Positions 1-10,536 of a stretch of 64,000 nt of DNA are shown in pieces (positions within the stretch are counted from its first letter, which is position 1; every line of letters begins with the position of its first letter). The notes beneath the pieces are model-generated. The model did no database searches. It was not told the origin of the DNA and saw only the letters and a list, made by a program, of their open reading frames with translations. Source of the DNA: Congeria kusceri (Eukaryota > Mollusca > Bivalvia > Myida > Dreissenidae). The position numbers and the translations under genes were made by a program. The DNA is taken from positions 218,501 to 282,500 of the forward strand of contig JAPFQT010000035.1 of assembly GCA_027627225.1 (NCBI GenBank), given 5' to 3'.

Positions 1-83
1 AATCCGTTTATTCTGTACGTTTTTTTAGCAAACGAAAACGCACGACGCAGACGCAATCGGATGCATGTGAAAGCAGCCTAATA
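1..83. mobile_element. Right end of an inverted-repeat element cut by the window start
   Basis: The stretch ends in 'gaaagcagcctaatac' preceded by a 'cggatgc' motif. It resembles the right end of the complete element at 19030-19589 (cggatgcggac...aaaagcggcctaatac). Only this end is visible, so the assignment rests on about 30 aligned bases. The next 330 bases hold nothing I recognise. Confidence 0.35.
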
Positions 84-416
84 CTAGCTTATAGCGAACG
101 CGCTTTAACCTTCGGCTTCTACAGTTTTACATTTGAAATTGCTCTGATTTTGTTCTATTTTTTATGCTTTAATGATGCTCAATCATTGATATATATTCAA
201 AAACACGCTTTTGGACGGGCATAACTATTATTTTTATTTTCAAAATCCGGACGCGGACTGGGTCTACATACTCAAGTCGAATTAATTCCAATATGTCCGG
301 ACATCGCAACCAAATATCAACAGTTGTTTTGACTTTATGAAGCATAGTAATTAAAAATCAATATCAATAAACATTTTATTGTATCTTGTATAAAATTAAT
401 ACACCTAGCAATATTT

Positions 417-439
417 CCCCCCCCCCCGGGGGGGGGGGG
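417..439. repeat. Self-complementary C11-G12 homopolymer junction
   Basis: Eleven C are followed directly by twelve G. The block can fold on itself and can form G-quadruplex or i-motif structures. It sits beside a dispersed repeat whose other copy, at 29682, also borders a G run. Such a sequence is also a classic place for an assembly artefact. Confidence 0.7.
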
Positions 440-580
440 ATCGGCGGGCAAACCCAGGGGAATTTGACTTATTGTATTTTTTAGGTCTAATTCCCCACCC
501 AGGAGCCAAGCATTTTAGTCTAAATCCCCTCAATGGGGATGCTTAATTGGTGTATTAAATGGCCCAGAGGCCAATATAAC

Positions 581-702
581 CGGGACCTAAAATCCGACCA
601 AAGTCTATTTCCCGGGACCCGGAATCATTTGGCGTGTCAAATTCCCGCCTGTCGAGAATTGCTTTCACTCGAAGGTCCCGTATATGCCCGCTGCTCCCCG
701 CT
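581..702 (+). repeat. Dispersed repeat, copy 1 (partner at 29682-29812)
   Basis: Blocks 'gggacctaaaat', 'tatttcccgg', 'ggcgtgtcaaattc' and 'ggtcccgtatatgcc' occur in the same order in the reverse complement of 29682-29812. Both copies lie next to long G/C homopolymers. The class is unknown. Confidence 0.6.
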
Positions 703-868
703 AGATAGGTGCATAAATCGACTAATAGGTTTTCAGAAAATCATAACAACGTAAGTTGTAAAGATTTTAAAACACAACATCAATCTACTTGCACTGTTGT
801 AAAATTTGATTGTCATTTTTGTAAAAGCCAATGTACTGAAACTGCTCACAAGGAATTATTTCAATAGT

Positions 869-1140
869 AGTCACGCAGAGCAACCACGTGACAAAACAGA
901 GGGACACATTCACGCAAACCGACCACGCAGAACAACCACGTGACAAAACCGCGCGACACATTCACGCTAACCGACCACGCAGAACAAACACGCGACAAAA
1001 CCGCGGGACACATCCAGGCGAACCTACCAAGCAGGACAGCCACGTAACAAACCGCGCTACACCTTCACGCTAACCGACCACGCAGAACAACCACGTGATA
1101 AAACCACGCGAACCCACTAAGCAGAACAACAACTTGACAC
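869..1140. repeat. Minisatellite of about 52 bp, five degenerate copies
   Basis: The unit runs roughly 'accacgcagaacaaccacgt' then 'gacaaaaccgcgcgacacat' then 'tcacgctaaccg'. Three copies keep a CACGTG E-box. Small open frames on both strands here are a by-product of the repeat. Confidence 0.75.
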
Positions 1141-1829
1141 AATGACGTCATTTTAACCTGATGATGTAGGTGATGACAAAGGTACACGCCAAGTTTCAAT
1201 TGAATAACTATAAAGTTTTGAAGTTATAAAACTTTAAATAGAAAATTAAATCTAAAACTCTATGTGCAAAAGGGACATAACCATGCCAAAATACAAAACA
1301 GAGTTATGGGAAATGTTGCACTTGATGATGGAGTTGATGGCAAATGTATATAAACATTTTCAAGTGAATAACCTATGAAATTTTGATTTTACAAGACATT
1401 TGAATAAAAACTTTAACCGAAAATATATGTGAAAAAGAGGCATAACTCTGTTAAAATACAAAACTGAGTTATGGGGAATGTTGCATCTGATGATGAAGTT
1501 GATGACAATGGTACATTCCAAGTTTCAAGTGAATAATTGTGTAGCATTGACGTTATAAGACATTTGAATATAAACTTTAATCAGAAAATCTATGTGAAAA
1601 AGGGGCATAACTCTGTCAAAAAACAAAATAGAGTTATGGGTAATGTTGCCCCTGATACTAGAGTTGATGACAAAGGTTAGTTCCAAGTTTCAGGTGAATA
1701 ATTTATGTAGTTTTGAAGTTACAAGACATTTGAATAAAAACGTTAACCAAGATCACACGCGGACGCCGACACCGACGCTGGGGGTAGTAAGAAAGCTCAC
1801 ATATTCTTCGAATAGTCGAGCTAAAAACA
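1141..1829 (+). repeat. Array of ~160-bp units with hairpin tail (bivalve nonautonomous repeat)
   Basis: About four units share 'cataactctgtcaaaa', 'agagttatggg', 'ttccaagtttcaagtgaata' and 'acaagacatttgaataaaaa'. The block closes with 'gacgccgacaccgacgctgg' and a hairpin ending 'gtcgagctaaaaa'. The same tail closes the unrelated block ending at 42225. A partial relative is at 53690-54000. The architecture of a tandem body plus structured end is like nonautonomous pearl/Helitron-type elements of bivalves; this is inference. Confidence 0.65.
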
Positions 1830-1838
1830 GGTAAAATT

Positions 1839-1911
1839 GCCATCGCCGGGATTCGAACCCGGGACCTTTGAGATCAAACATCTCGTGCGTCAACCACTCG
1901 GCCATTCGGGC
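1839..1911 (-). pseudogene. tRNA-like sequence (tRNA pseudogene or SINE head)
   Basis: On the minus strand the order is a D-arm-like 'tggccgagtggttgacgc', an anticodon-like hairpin and a perfect T-arm (ccggg ttcgaat cccgg), so both internal pol III boxes are present. Only three of the seven acceptor-stem pairs form. The anticodon hairpin closes to a five-base loop, so a working tRNA is unlikely. It lies directly after the repeat block ending at 1829. Confidence 0.6.
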
Positions 1912-4900
1912 GTATGCATATGGTTGTGAATTTTTTTAAGCTATGTTAGTGATACACTTGTTTTCCAAAATACCGACGAAAAGCTGGAAATTTATATGCA
2001 TTTTTTCGGTTGCGAATGCAAAAATCATAAAATGAGTCGGTTTATAATGTTTAACTTTTATTTTATCATATTTCATAATGAACATTGCTGAACCGCCCAA
2101 CAGACTTAGGGAAAGACTAGCGCTCCAACAGACTGGAGAAAGACTAGCGCTCCAACAGACTGGAGAAAGACTAGCGCTCCAACAGACTGGAGAAAGACTA
2201 GCGCTCCAACAGACTGGAGAAAGACTAGCGCTCCAACATACTGGAGAAAGACTAGCGCTCCAACATACTGGAGAAAGACTAGCGCTCCAACAGACTGGAG
2301 AAAGACAAGCGCTCCAACAGACTGGAGAAAGACTAGCGCTCCAACAGACTGGAGAAAGACTAGCGCTCCAACAGACTGGAGAAGGACTAGCGCTCCAACA
2401 GACTGGAGAAAGACTAGCGCTCCAACAGACTGGAGAAAGACTAGCGCTCCAACAGACTGGAGAAAGACTAGCGCTCCAACAGACTGGAGAAAGACTAGCG
2501 CTCCAACAGACTGGAGAAAGACTAGCGCTCCAACAGATTTCGATAAAGACTAGCGCTCTAACAGACTGGAGAAAGACTAGCGCCCCAACAGACTTGGAGA
2601 AAGACGAGTGCTCCAACAGACTTCGATAAAGACTAGCGCTCCAAAGACTTGGAGAAAGACTAGCGCTCCAACAGACTTGGAGAAAGACTAGCGCTCCAAC
2701 ACACTTAGAGTAAGACTAGCGCTCCAACACACTTTGAGTAATACTAGAGCTCCAACACACTTAGAGTAAGACAAGCGCTCCAACACACTTAGAGTAAGAC
2801 TAGCGCTCCAACAGACAGGAGAAAGACTAGCGCTCCAACAGACTTGGAGAAATACTAGCGTTCCAACACAATTAGAGTAAGACCAGCGCTCCAACACACT
2901 TAGAGTAAGACTAGCGCTCCAACACACTCAGAGTAAGACTAGCGCTCCAACAGACTTTGAGTAAGATCAGCGCTCCAACACACTTAGAGTAAGACTAGCG
3001 CTCCAACACACTCAGAGTAAGACTAGCGCTCCAACAGACTTTGAGTAAGACCAGCGCTCCAACACACTTAGAGTAAGACTAGCGCTCCAACAGACTTGGA
3101 GAAAGACCAGCGCTCCAACAGACTTCGATGAGACTAGCGCTCCAACAGACTTGGAGAAAGACTAGCGCTCCAACAGACTTGGAGAAAGGCTAGCGCTGCA
3201 ACAGACTTGGAGAAAGACTAGCGCTTCAACAGACTTCGATGAGACTAGCGCTCCAACAGAGTTGTAGAAGGACTAGCGCTCCAACAGACTTTGATGAGAC
3301 TAGCGCTCCAACAGACTTGGAGAAAGACTAGCGCTCCAACAGACTTGGAGAAAGACTAGCGCTCCAACAGACTTGGAGAAAGACTAGCGCTCCAACAGAC
3401 AGGAGAAAGACTAGCGCTCCAACAGACTTCGATGAGACTAGCGCTCCAACATACTTGGAGAAAGATTAGCGCTCCAACAGTCTTTGAGAAAGACAAGCGC
3501 TTCAACAGACTTCGATGAGACTAGCGCTCCAACAGACTTGGAGAAAGACTAGCGCTCCAACAGACTTCGATGAGACTAGCGCTCCAACAGACTTTGAGTA
3601 CGACTAGCGCTCAAACACACTTAGAGTATGAGAAGCGCTCCAACACACTTAGAGTAAGACTAGCGCTCCAACAGACAGGAGAAACACTAGCGCTCCAACA
3701 GACTTGGAGAAATACTAGCGTTCCAACACACTTAGAGTAAGACTAGCGCTCCAACACACTTAGAGTAAGACTAGCGCTCCAACACACTTAAAGTAAGACT
3801 AGCGCTCCAACAGACTTTGAGTAAGACCAGCGCTCCAACACACTTAGAGTAAGACTAGCGCTCCAACAGACCTGGAGAAAGACCAGCGTTCCAACAGACT
3901 TCGATGAGACTAGCGCTCCAACAGACTTGGAGAAAGACTAGCGCTCCAACAGACTTGGAGAAAGGCTAGCGCTCCAACAGACATGGAGAACGGCTAGCGC
4001 TCCAACAGACTTCGATGAGACTAGCGCTCCAACAGACTTGGAGAAAGACTAGCGCTCCAACAGACTTTGATGAGACTAGCGCTCCAACAGACTTGGAGAA
4101 AGACTAGCGCTCCAACAGACTTCGATAAAGACTAGCGCTCCAACAGACTTGGAGAAACACTAGCGCTCCAACAGACTTGGAGAAAGACTAGCGCTCCAAC
4201 ACACTTATAGTAAGACTACCGCTCCAACACACTTTGAGTAAGACTAGCGCTCCAACACACTTAGAGTAAGACAAGCGCTCCAACACACTTAGAGTAAGAC
4301 TAGCGCTCCAACAGACCGGAGAAAGACTAGCGCTCCAACAGACTTGGATAAATACTAGCGTTCCAACACACATAGAGTACGACTAGCGCTCCAACACATT
4401 TAGAGTAAGACTAGCGCTCCAACACACTTAGAGTAAGACTAGCGCTCCAACAGACAGGAGAAAGACTAGCGCTCAAACAGACGTGGAGAAATACTAGCGT
4501 TCCAACACACTTAGAGTAAGACTAGCGTTCCAACACACTTAGAGTAAGACTAGCGCTCCAACACACTTAGAGTAAGACTAGCGCTCCAACAGACTTGGAG
4601 AAAGACCAGCGCTCCAACAGACTTCGATGAGGCTAGCGCTCCAACAGACTTGGAGAAAGACTAGCGCTCCAACAGACTTGGAGAAAGGCTAGCGCTCCAA
4701 CAGACTTGGAGAAAGACAAGCGCTTCAACAGACTTCGATGAGACTAGCGCTCCAACAGACTTGGAGAAAGACTAGCGCTCCAACAGACTTTGATGAGACT
4801 AGCGCTCCAACAGACTTGGAGAAAGACTAGCGCTCCAACAGACTTGGAGAAAGACTAGCGCTCCAACAGACTTGGAGAAAGACTAGCGCTCCAACAGACA

Positions 4901-7311
4901 GGAGAAAGACTAGCGCTCCAACAGACTTCGATGAGACTAGCGCTCCAACATACTTGGAGAAAGATTAGCGCTCCAACAGTCTTTGAGAAAGACAAGCGCT
5001 TCAACAGACTTCGATGAGACTAGCGCTCCAACAGACTTGGAGAAAGACTAGCGCTCCAACAGACTTCGATGAGACTAGCGCTCCAACAGACTTTGAGTAA
5101 GACTAGCGCTCCAACACACTTAGAGTATGAGAAGCGCTCCAACACACTTAGAGTAAGACTAGCGCTCCAACAGACAGGAGAAAGACTAGCGCTCCAACAG
5201 ACTTGGAGAAATACTAGCGTTCCAACACACTTAGAGTAAGACTAGCGCTCCAACACACTTAGAGTAAGACTAGCGCTCCAACACACTTAAAGTAAGACTA
5301 GCGCTCCAACAGACTTTGAGTAAGACCAGCGCTCCAACACACTTAGAGTAAGACTAGCGCTCCAACAGACCTGGAGAAAGACCAGCGTTCCAACAGACTT
5401 CGATGAGACTAGCGCTCCAACAGACTTGGAGAAAGACTAGCGCTCCAACAGACTTGGAGAAAGGCTAGCGCTCCAACAGACTTGGAGAAAGGCTAGCGCT
5501 CCAACAGACTTCGATGAGACTAGCGCTCCAACAGACTTGGAGAAAGACTAGCGCTCCAACAGACTTTGATGAGACTAGCGCTCCAACAGATTTGGAGAAA
5601 GACTATCGCTCCAACAGACTTCGATAACGACTAGCGCTCCAACAGACTTGGAGAAACACTAGCGCTCCAACAGACTTGGAGAAAGACTAGCGCTCCAACA
5701 CACTTATAGTAAGACTACCGCTCCAACACACTTTGAGTAAGACTAGCGCTCCAACACACTTAGAGTAAGACAAGCGCTCCAACACACTTAGAGTAAGACT
5801 AGCGCTCCAACAGACCGGAGAAAGACTAGCGCTCCAACAGACTTGGATAAATACTAGCGTTCCAACACACATAGAGTACGACTAGCGCTCCAACACATTT
5901 AGAGTAAGACTAGCGCTCCAACACACTTAGAGTAAGACTAGCGCTCCAACAGACAGGAGAAAGACTAGCGCTCAAACAGACTTGGAGAAATACTAGCGTT
6001 CCAACACACTTAGAGTAAGACTAGCGTTCCAACACACTTAGAGTAAGACTAGCGCTCCAACACACTTAGAGTAAGACTAGCGCTCCAACAGACTTGGAGA
6101 AAGACCAGCGCTCCAACAGACTTCGATGAGTCTAGCGCTCCAACAGACTTGGAGAAAGACTAGCGCTCCAACCGACTTGGAGAAAGACTAGCGCTCCAAC
6201 AGACTTCGATGAGACTAGCGCTCCAACAGTCTTGGAGAGAGACTAGCGCTCCAACGGACTTGTAGAAAGACTAGCGCTCCAACAGACTTTGAGAAAGACA
6301 AGCGCTCAAAAAGACTTCGATGAGACTAGCCCTCCAACAGACATGGAGAAAGACTAGCGCCCCAACCGACTTTGAGAAAGACAAGCGCTCAAAAAGACTT
6401 CGATGAGACTAGCCCTCCAACAGACTTGGAGAAAGACTAGCGCTCCAACAGACTTTGAGAAAGACAAGCGCTCCAAAAGACTTAGATGAACTAGCCTTCC
6501 AACAGACTTGTAGAAAGACTAGCGGTCCAACAGACTTGTAGAAAGACTAGCGCTCCAACAGACTTGGAGAAAGACTAGCGCTCCAACAGACTTGGAGAAA
6601 GACTAGCGCTTCCACAGACTTGGAGAAATACTAGCGCTCCAGCAGACTTGGAGAAAGACCAGCGCTCCAACAGACTTGAAGAAAGACTAGCGCTCCAACA
6701 GACTTCGATGAGACTAGCGCTCCAACAGACTTGGAGAAAGACTAGCGCTCCAACAGACTTGTAGAAAGACTAGCGCTCCAACAGACTTGTAGAAAGATTA
6801 GCGCTCCAACAGACTTGTAGTAAGACTAGCGCTCCAACAGACTTCGATGAGACTAGCGCTCCAACAGACTTGGAGAAAGACTAGCGCTCCAACAGACTTG
6901 GAGAAAGACTAGCGCTTCAACAGACTTGGAGAAATACTAGCGCTGCAGCAGACTTGGAGAAAGACAAGCGCTCCAACACACTTGAAGAAAGACTAGCGCT
7001 CCAACAGACTTCGATGAGACTAGCGCTCAAACAGACTACGAGAAAAACTAGCGCTCCGACGGACTTGTAGAAAGACTAGCGCTCCAACAGACTGGTATAA
7101 AGACTAGCGCTCCAACAGACTTGGAGAAAGACTAGCGCTCCAACAGACTTTGAGACAGACAAGCGCAGAAAAAGACTTCGATGAGACTAGCCCTCCAACA
7201 GACTTGGAGAAAGACTAGCGCTCCAACAGACTTCGATGAGACTAGCGCTCCAACAGACTTGGAGAAAGACTAGCGCTCCAACAGACTTGTAGAAAGACTA
7301 GCGGTCCAACA

Positions 7312-7443
7312 GACACTGATTACAACACTGATGCATTTGGAGGATTGTCATTTTATCCTAATGAAGGCGTAAGCCGAAACGTTGAAAGATAAATTGAATT
7401 GACTGATTTCACGTGTTGATGTTGACTTTTTCCACAATTGTTA
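7312..7443 (+). repeat. Non-satellite insert in the array, copy 1
   Basis: A 130-bp unrelated segment lies between satellite monomers. It starts with a stretch also found just beyond the array end (10589-10608) and carries a hammerhead-ribozyme-like core at 7358-7380: ctaatga, then ggc-gtaa-gcc, then gaaac. It has no coding potential. Confidence 0.8.
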
Positions 7444-9724
7444 GCAGACTTGGAGAAAGACAAGCGCTCCAACAGACTTGAAGAAAGACTAGCGCTCCAA
7501 CAGACTTCGATGAGACTAGCGCTCCAACAGAGTTGTAGAAAGACTAGCGCTCCAACAGAGTTGTAGAAAGACTAGCGCTCCAACAGAGTTGTAGAAAGAC
7601 TAGCGCTCCAACAGACTTGGAGAAAGACTAGCGCTTCAACAGACATGGAGAAATACTAGTGCTCCAGCAGACTTGGAGAAAGACAAGCGCTCCAACAGAC
7701 TTGAAGAAAGACTAGCGCTCCAACAGGACTTTGAGTAAGACAAGCGCTCCAACTCACTTAGAGTAAGACTAGCGCTCCAACAGACTTTGAGTAAGACCAG
7801 CGCTCCAACACACTTAGTGTAAGACTAGCGCTCCAACAGACTTGGAGAAATACCAGCGCTCCAACAGACTTCGATTTGACTAGCGCTCCAACAGACTTGG
7901 AGAAAGACTAGCGCTCCAACAGACTTGGAGAAAGGCTAGCGCTCCAACAGACTTGGAGAAAGACTAGCGCTTCAACAGACTTCGATGAGACTAGCGCTCC
8001 AACAGACTTGGGGAAAGACTTGCGCTCCAACAGACTTTGATGAGACTAGCGCTACAACAGACTTGGAGAAAGACTAGCGCTCCAACAGACTTCGATAGAG
8101 ACTAGCGCTCCAACAGACTCGGAGAAACACTAGCGCTCCAACAGACTTGGAGAAAGACTAGCGCTCCAACACACTTAGAGTAAGACTAGCGCTCCAACAC
8201 ACTTTGAGTAAGACTACCGCTCCAACACACTTAGAGTAAGACTAGCGCTCCAACACACTTAGAGTAAGACTGGCGCTCCAACAGACTTGGAGAAAGACCA
8301 GCGCTCCAACACACTTCGATGAGACTAGCGCTCCAACAGACTTGGAGAAAGACTAGCGCTCCAACAGACCTGGAGAAAGGCTAGCGCTCCAACAGACTTG
8401 GAGAAAGACTAGCGCTTCAACAGACTTCGATGAGACTAGCGCTCCAACAGACTTGGAGAAAGACTAGCGCTCCAACAGACTGTGATGAGACTAGCGCTCC
8501 AACAGACTTGGAGAAACACTAGCGCTCCAACAGTCTTTGAGAAAGACAAGCGCTTCAACAGACTTCGATGAGACTAGCGCTCCAACCGACTTGGAGAAAG
8601 ACTAGCGCTCCAACAGACTTCGATGAGACTAGCGCTCCAACAGTCTTGGGGAGAGACTAGCGCTCCAACGGACTTGTAGAAAGACTAGCGCTCCAACAGA
8701 CTTTGAGAAAGACAAGCGCTCAAAAAGACTTCGATGAGACTAGCCCTCCAACAGACATGGAGAAAGACTAGCGCCCCAACCGACTTTGAGAAAGACAAGC
8801 GCTCAAAAAGACTTCGATGAGACTAGCCCTCCAACAGACTTGGAGAAAGACTAGCGCTCCAACAGACTTTGAGAAAGACAAGCGCTCCAAAAGACTTAGA
8901 TGAACTAGCCCTCCAACAGACTTGTAGAAAGACTAGCGGTCCAACAGACTTGTAGAAAGACTAGCGCTCCAACAGACTTGGAGAAAGACTAGCGCTCCAA
9001 CAGACTTGGAGAAAGACTAGCGCTTCCACAGACTTGGAGAAATACTAGCGCTCCAGCAGACTTGGAGAAAGACCAGCGCTCCAACAGACTTGAAGAAAGA
9101 CTAGCGCTCCAACAGACTTCGATGAGACTAGCGCTCCAACAGACTTGGAGAAAGACTAGCGCTCCAACAGACTTGTAGAAAGACTAGCGCTCCAACAGAC
9201 TTGTAGAAAGACTAGCGCTCCGACAGACTTGTAGTAAGACTAGCGCTCCAACAGACTTCGATGAGACTAGCGCTCCTACAGACTTGGAGAAAGACTAGCG
9301 CTCCAACAGACTTGGAGAAAGACTAGCGCTTCAACAGGCTTGGAGAAATGCTAGCGCTGCAGCAGACTTGGAGAAAGACAAGCGCTCCAACAGACTTGAA
9401 GAAAGACTAGCGCTCCAACAGACTTCGATGAGACTAGCGCTCAAACAGACTACGAGAAAAACTAGCGCTCCGACGGACTTGTAGAAAGACTAGCGCTCCA
9501 ACAGACTGGTATAAAGACTAGCGCTCCAACAGACTTGAAGAAAGACTAGCGCTCCAACAGACTTTGAGACAGACAAGCGCAGAAAAAGACTTCGATGAGA
9601 CTAGCCCTCCAACAGACTTGGAGAAAGACCAGCGCTCCAACAGACTTCGATGAGACTAGCGCTCCAACAGAGTTGGAGAAAGACTAGCGCTCCAACAGAC
9701 TTGTAGAAAGACTAGCGGTCCAAC

Positions 9725-9857
9725 AGACACTGATTACAACACTGATGCATTTGGAGGATTGTCATTTTATCCTAATGAAGGCGTAAGCCGAAACATTGAA
9801 AGATAAATTGAATTGACTGATTTCACGTGTTGATGTTGACTTTTTCCACAATTGTTA
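9725..9857 (+). repeat. Non-satellite insert in the array, copy 2
   Basis: Near-identical to 7312-7443, displaced by about 2.41 kb with the surrounding satellite, so it moved as part of a higher-order duplication. One visible difference is gaaacA against gaaacG after the hammerhead-like core (9772-9794). Confidence 0.8.
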
Positions 9858-10536
9858 GCAGACTTGGAGAAAGACAAGCGCTCCAACAGACTTGAAGAAA
9901 GACTAGCGCTCCAACAGACTTCGATGAGACTAGCGCTCCAACAGAGTTGTAGAAAGACTAGCGCTCCAACAGAGTTGTAGAAAGACTAGCGCTCCAACAG
10001 AGTTGTAGAAAGACTAGCGCTCCAACAGACTTGGAGAAAGACTAGCGCTTCAACAGACTTGGAGAAATACTAGCGCTCCAGCAGACTTGGAGAAAGACAA
10101 GCGCTCCAACAGACTTGAAGAAAAACTAGCACTCCAACAGGACTTCGATGAGACTAGCGCTCAAACAGACTACGAGAAAAATTAGCGCTCCGACGGACTT
10201 GGGGAAAGACTAGCGCTCCAACGGACTTGGAGAAAGACTAGCGCTCCAACACTGTTGGAGAAAGACTAGCGCGCCAACAGACTTGGAGAAAGACAAGCGC
10301 TCCAACGGACTTGGAGAAAGACTAGCGCTCAAACACTGTTGGAGAAAGACTAGCGCGCCAACAGACTTGGAGAAAGACCAGCGCTCCAACAGACTTGGAG
10401 AAAGACAAACGCTCCAACACACTTGGAGAAAGACTAGCGCGCCAACAGACTTGAAGAAAGACAAGCGCTCCAACAGACTAGGAGAAAGACAAACGCTCCA
10501 ACGGACTTTGAGAAAGACTAGCGCTCCAACAGACTT

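Larger units (their letters stand above)
2097..10536. repeat. Large 27/28-bp satellite array with higher-order repeats
   Basis: This is about 8.4 kb, or roughly 300 units, of 'gactaggcg'-type monomers with core 'gactagcgctccaaca' preceded by variable heads: gactggagaaa (27 bp), gacttggagaaa (28 bp), gacttcgat (27 bp), cacttagagtaa (28 bp). Blocks at about 3.1-4.2 kb and 4.6-5.7 kb repeat with a period near 1.5 kb. For example, the same run starts at 4188 and 5687. A second block of about 2.41 kb is duplicated (6.2-7.7 kb and 8.6-10.1 kb). Each core holds the palindrome AGCGCT. Pure 27-bp stretches stay open in frame on both strands, giving nine-residue repeats (QQTGERLAL, or CWSASLSPV on the other strand). 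These are not treated as genes. The array is interrupted by the two inserts listed next. Confidence 0.95.

Noticed and set aside
1839..1911. Functional tRNA gene
   Set aside because: Only three of seven acceptor pairs form and the anticodon loop has five bases.
1936..2616. 226-codon minus-strand open frame of CWSASLSPV repeats
   Set aside because: It is produced by pure 27-bp satellite monomers, which stay open on both strands. It stops where 28-bp monomers begin.
4188..4373. Identical 61-codon frames at 4188 and 5687 suggesting a duplicated gene
   Set aside because: Both lie wholly in the satellite. The identity reflects the ~1.5-kb higher-order repeat.
2097..10536. Possible CRISPR array
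   Set aside because: There are no unique spacers between repeats; the units are contiguous degenerate monomers and the genome is eukaryotic.
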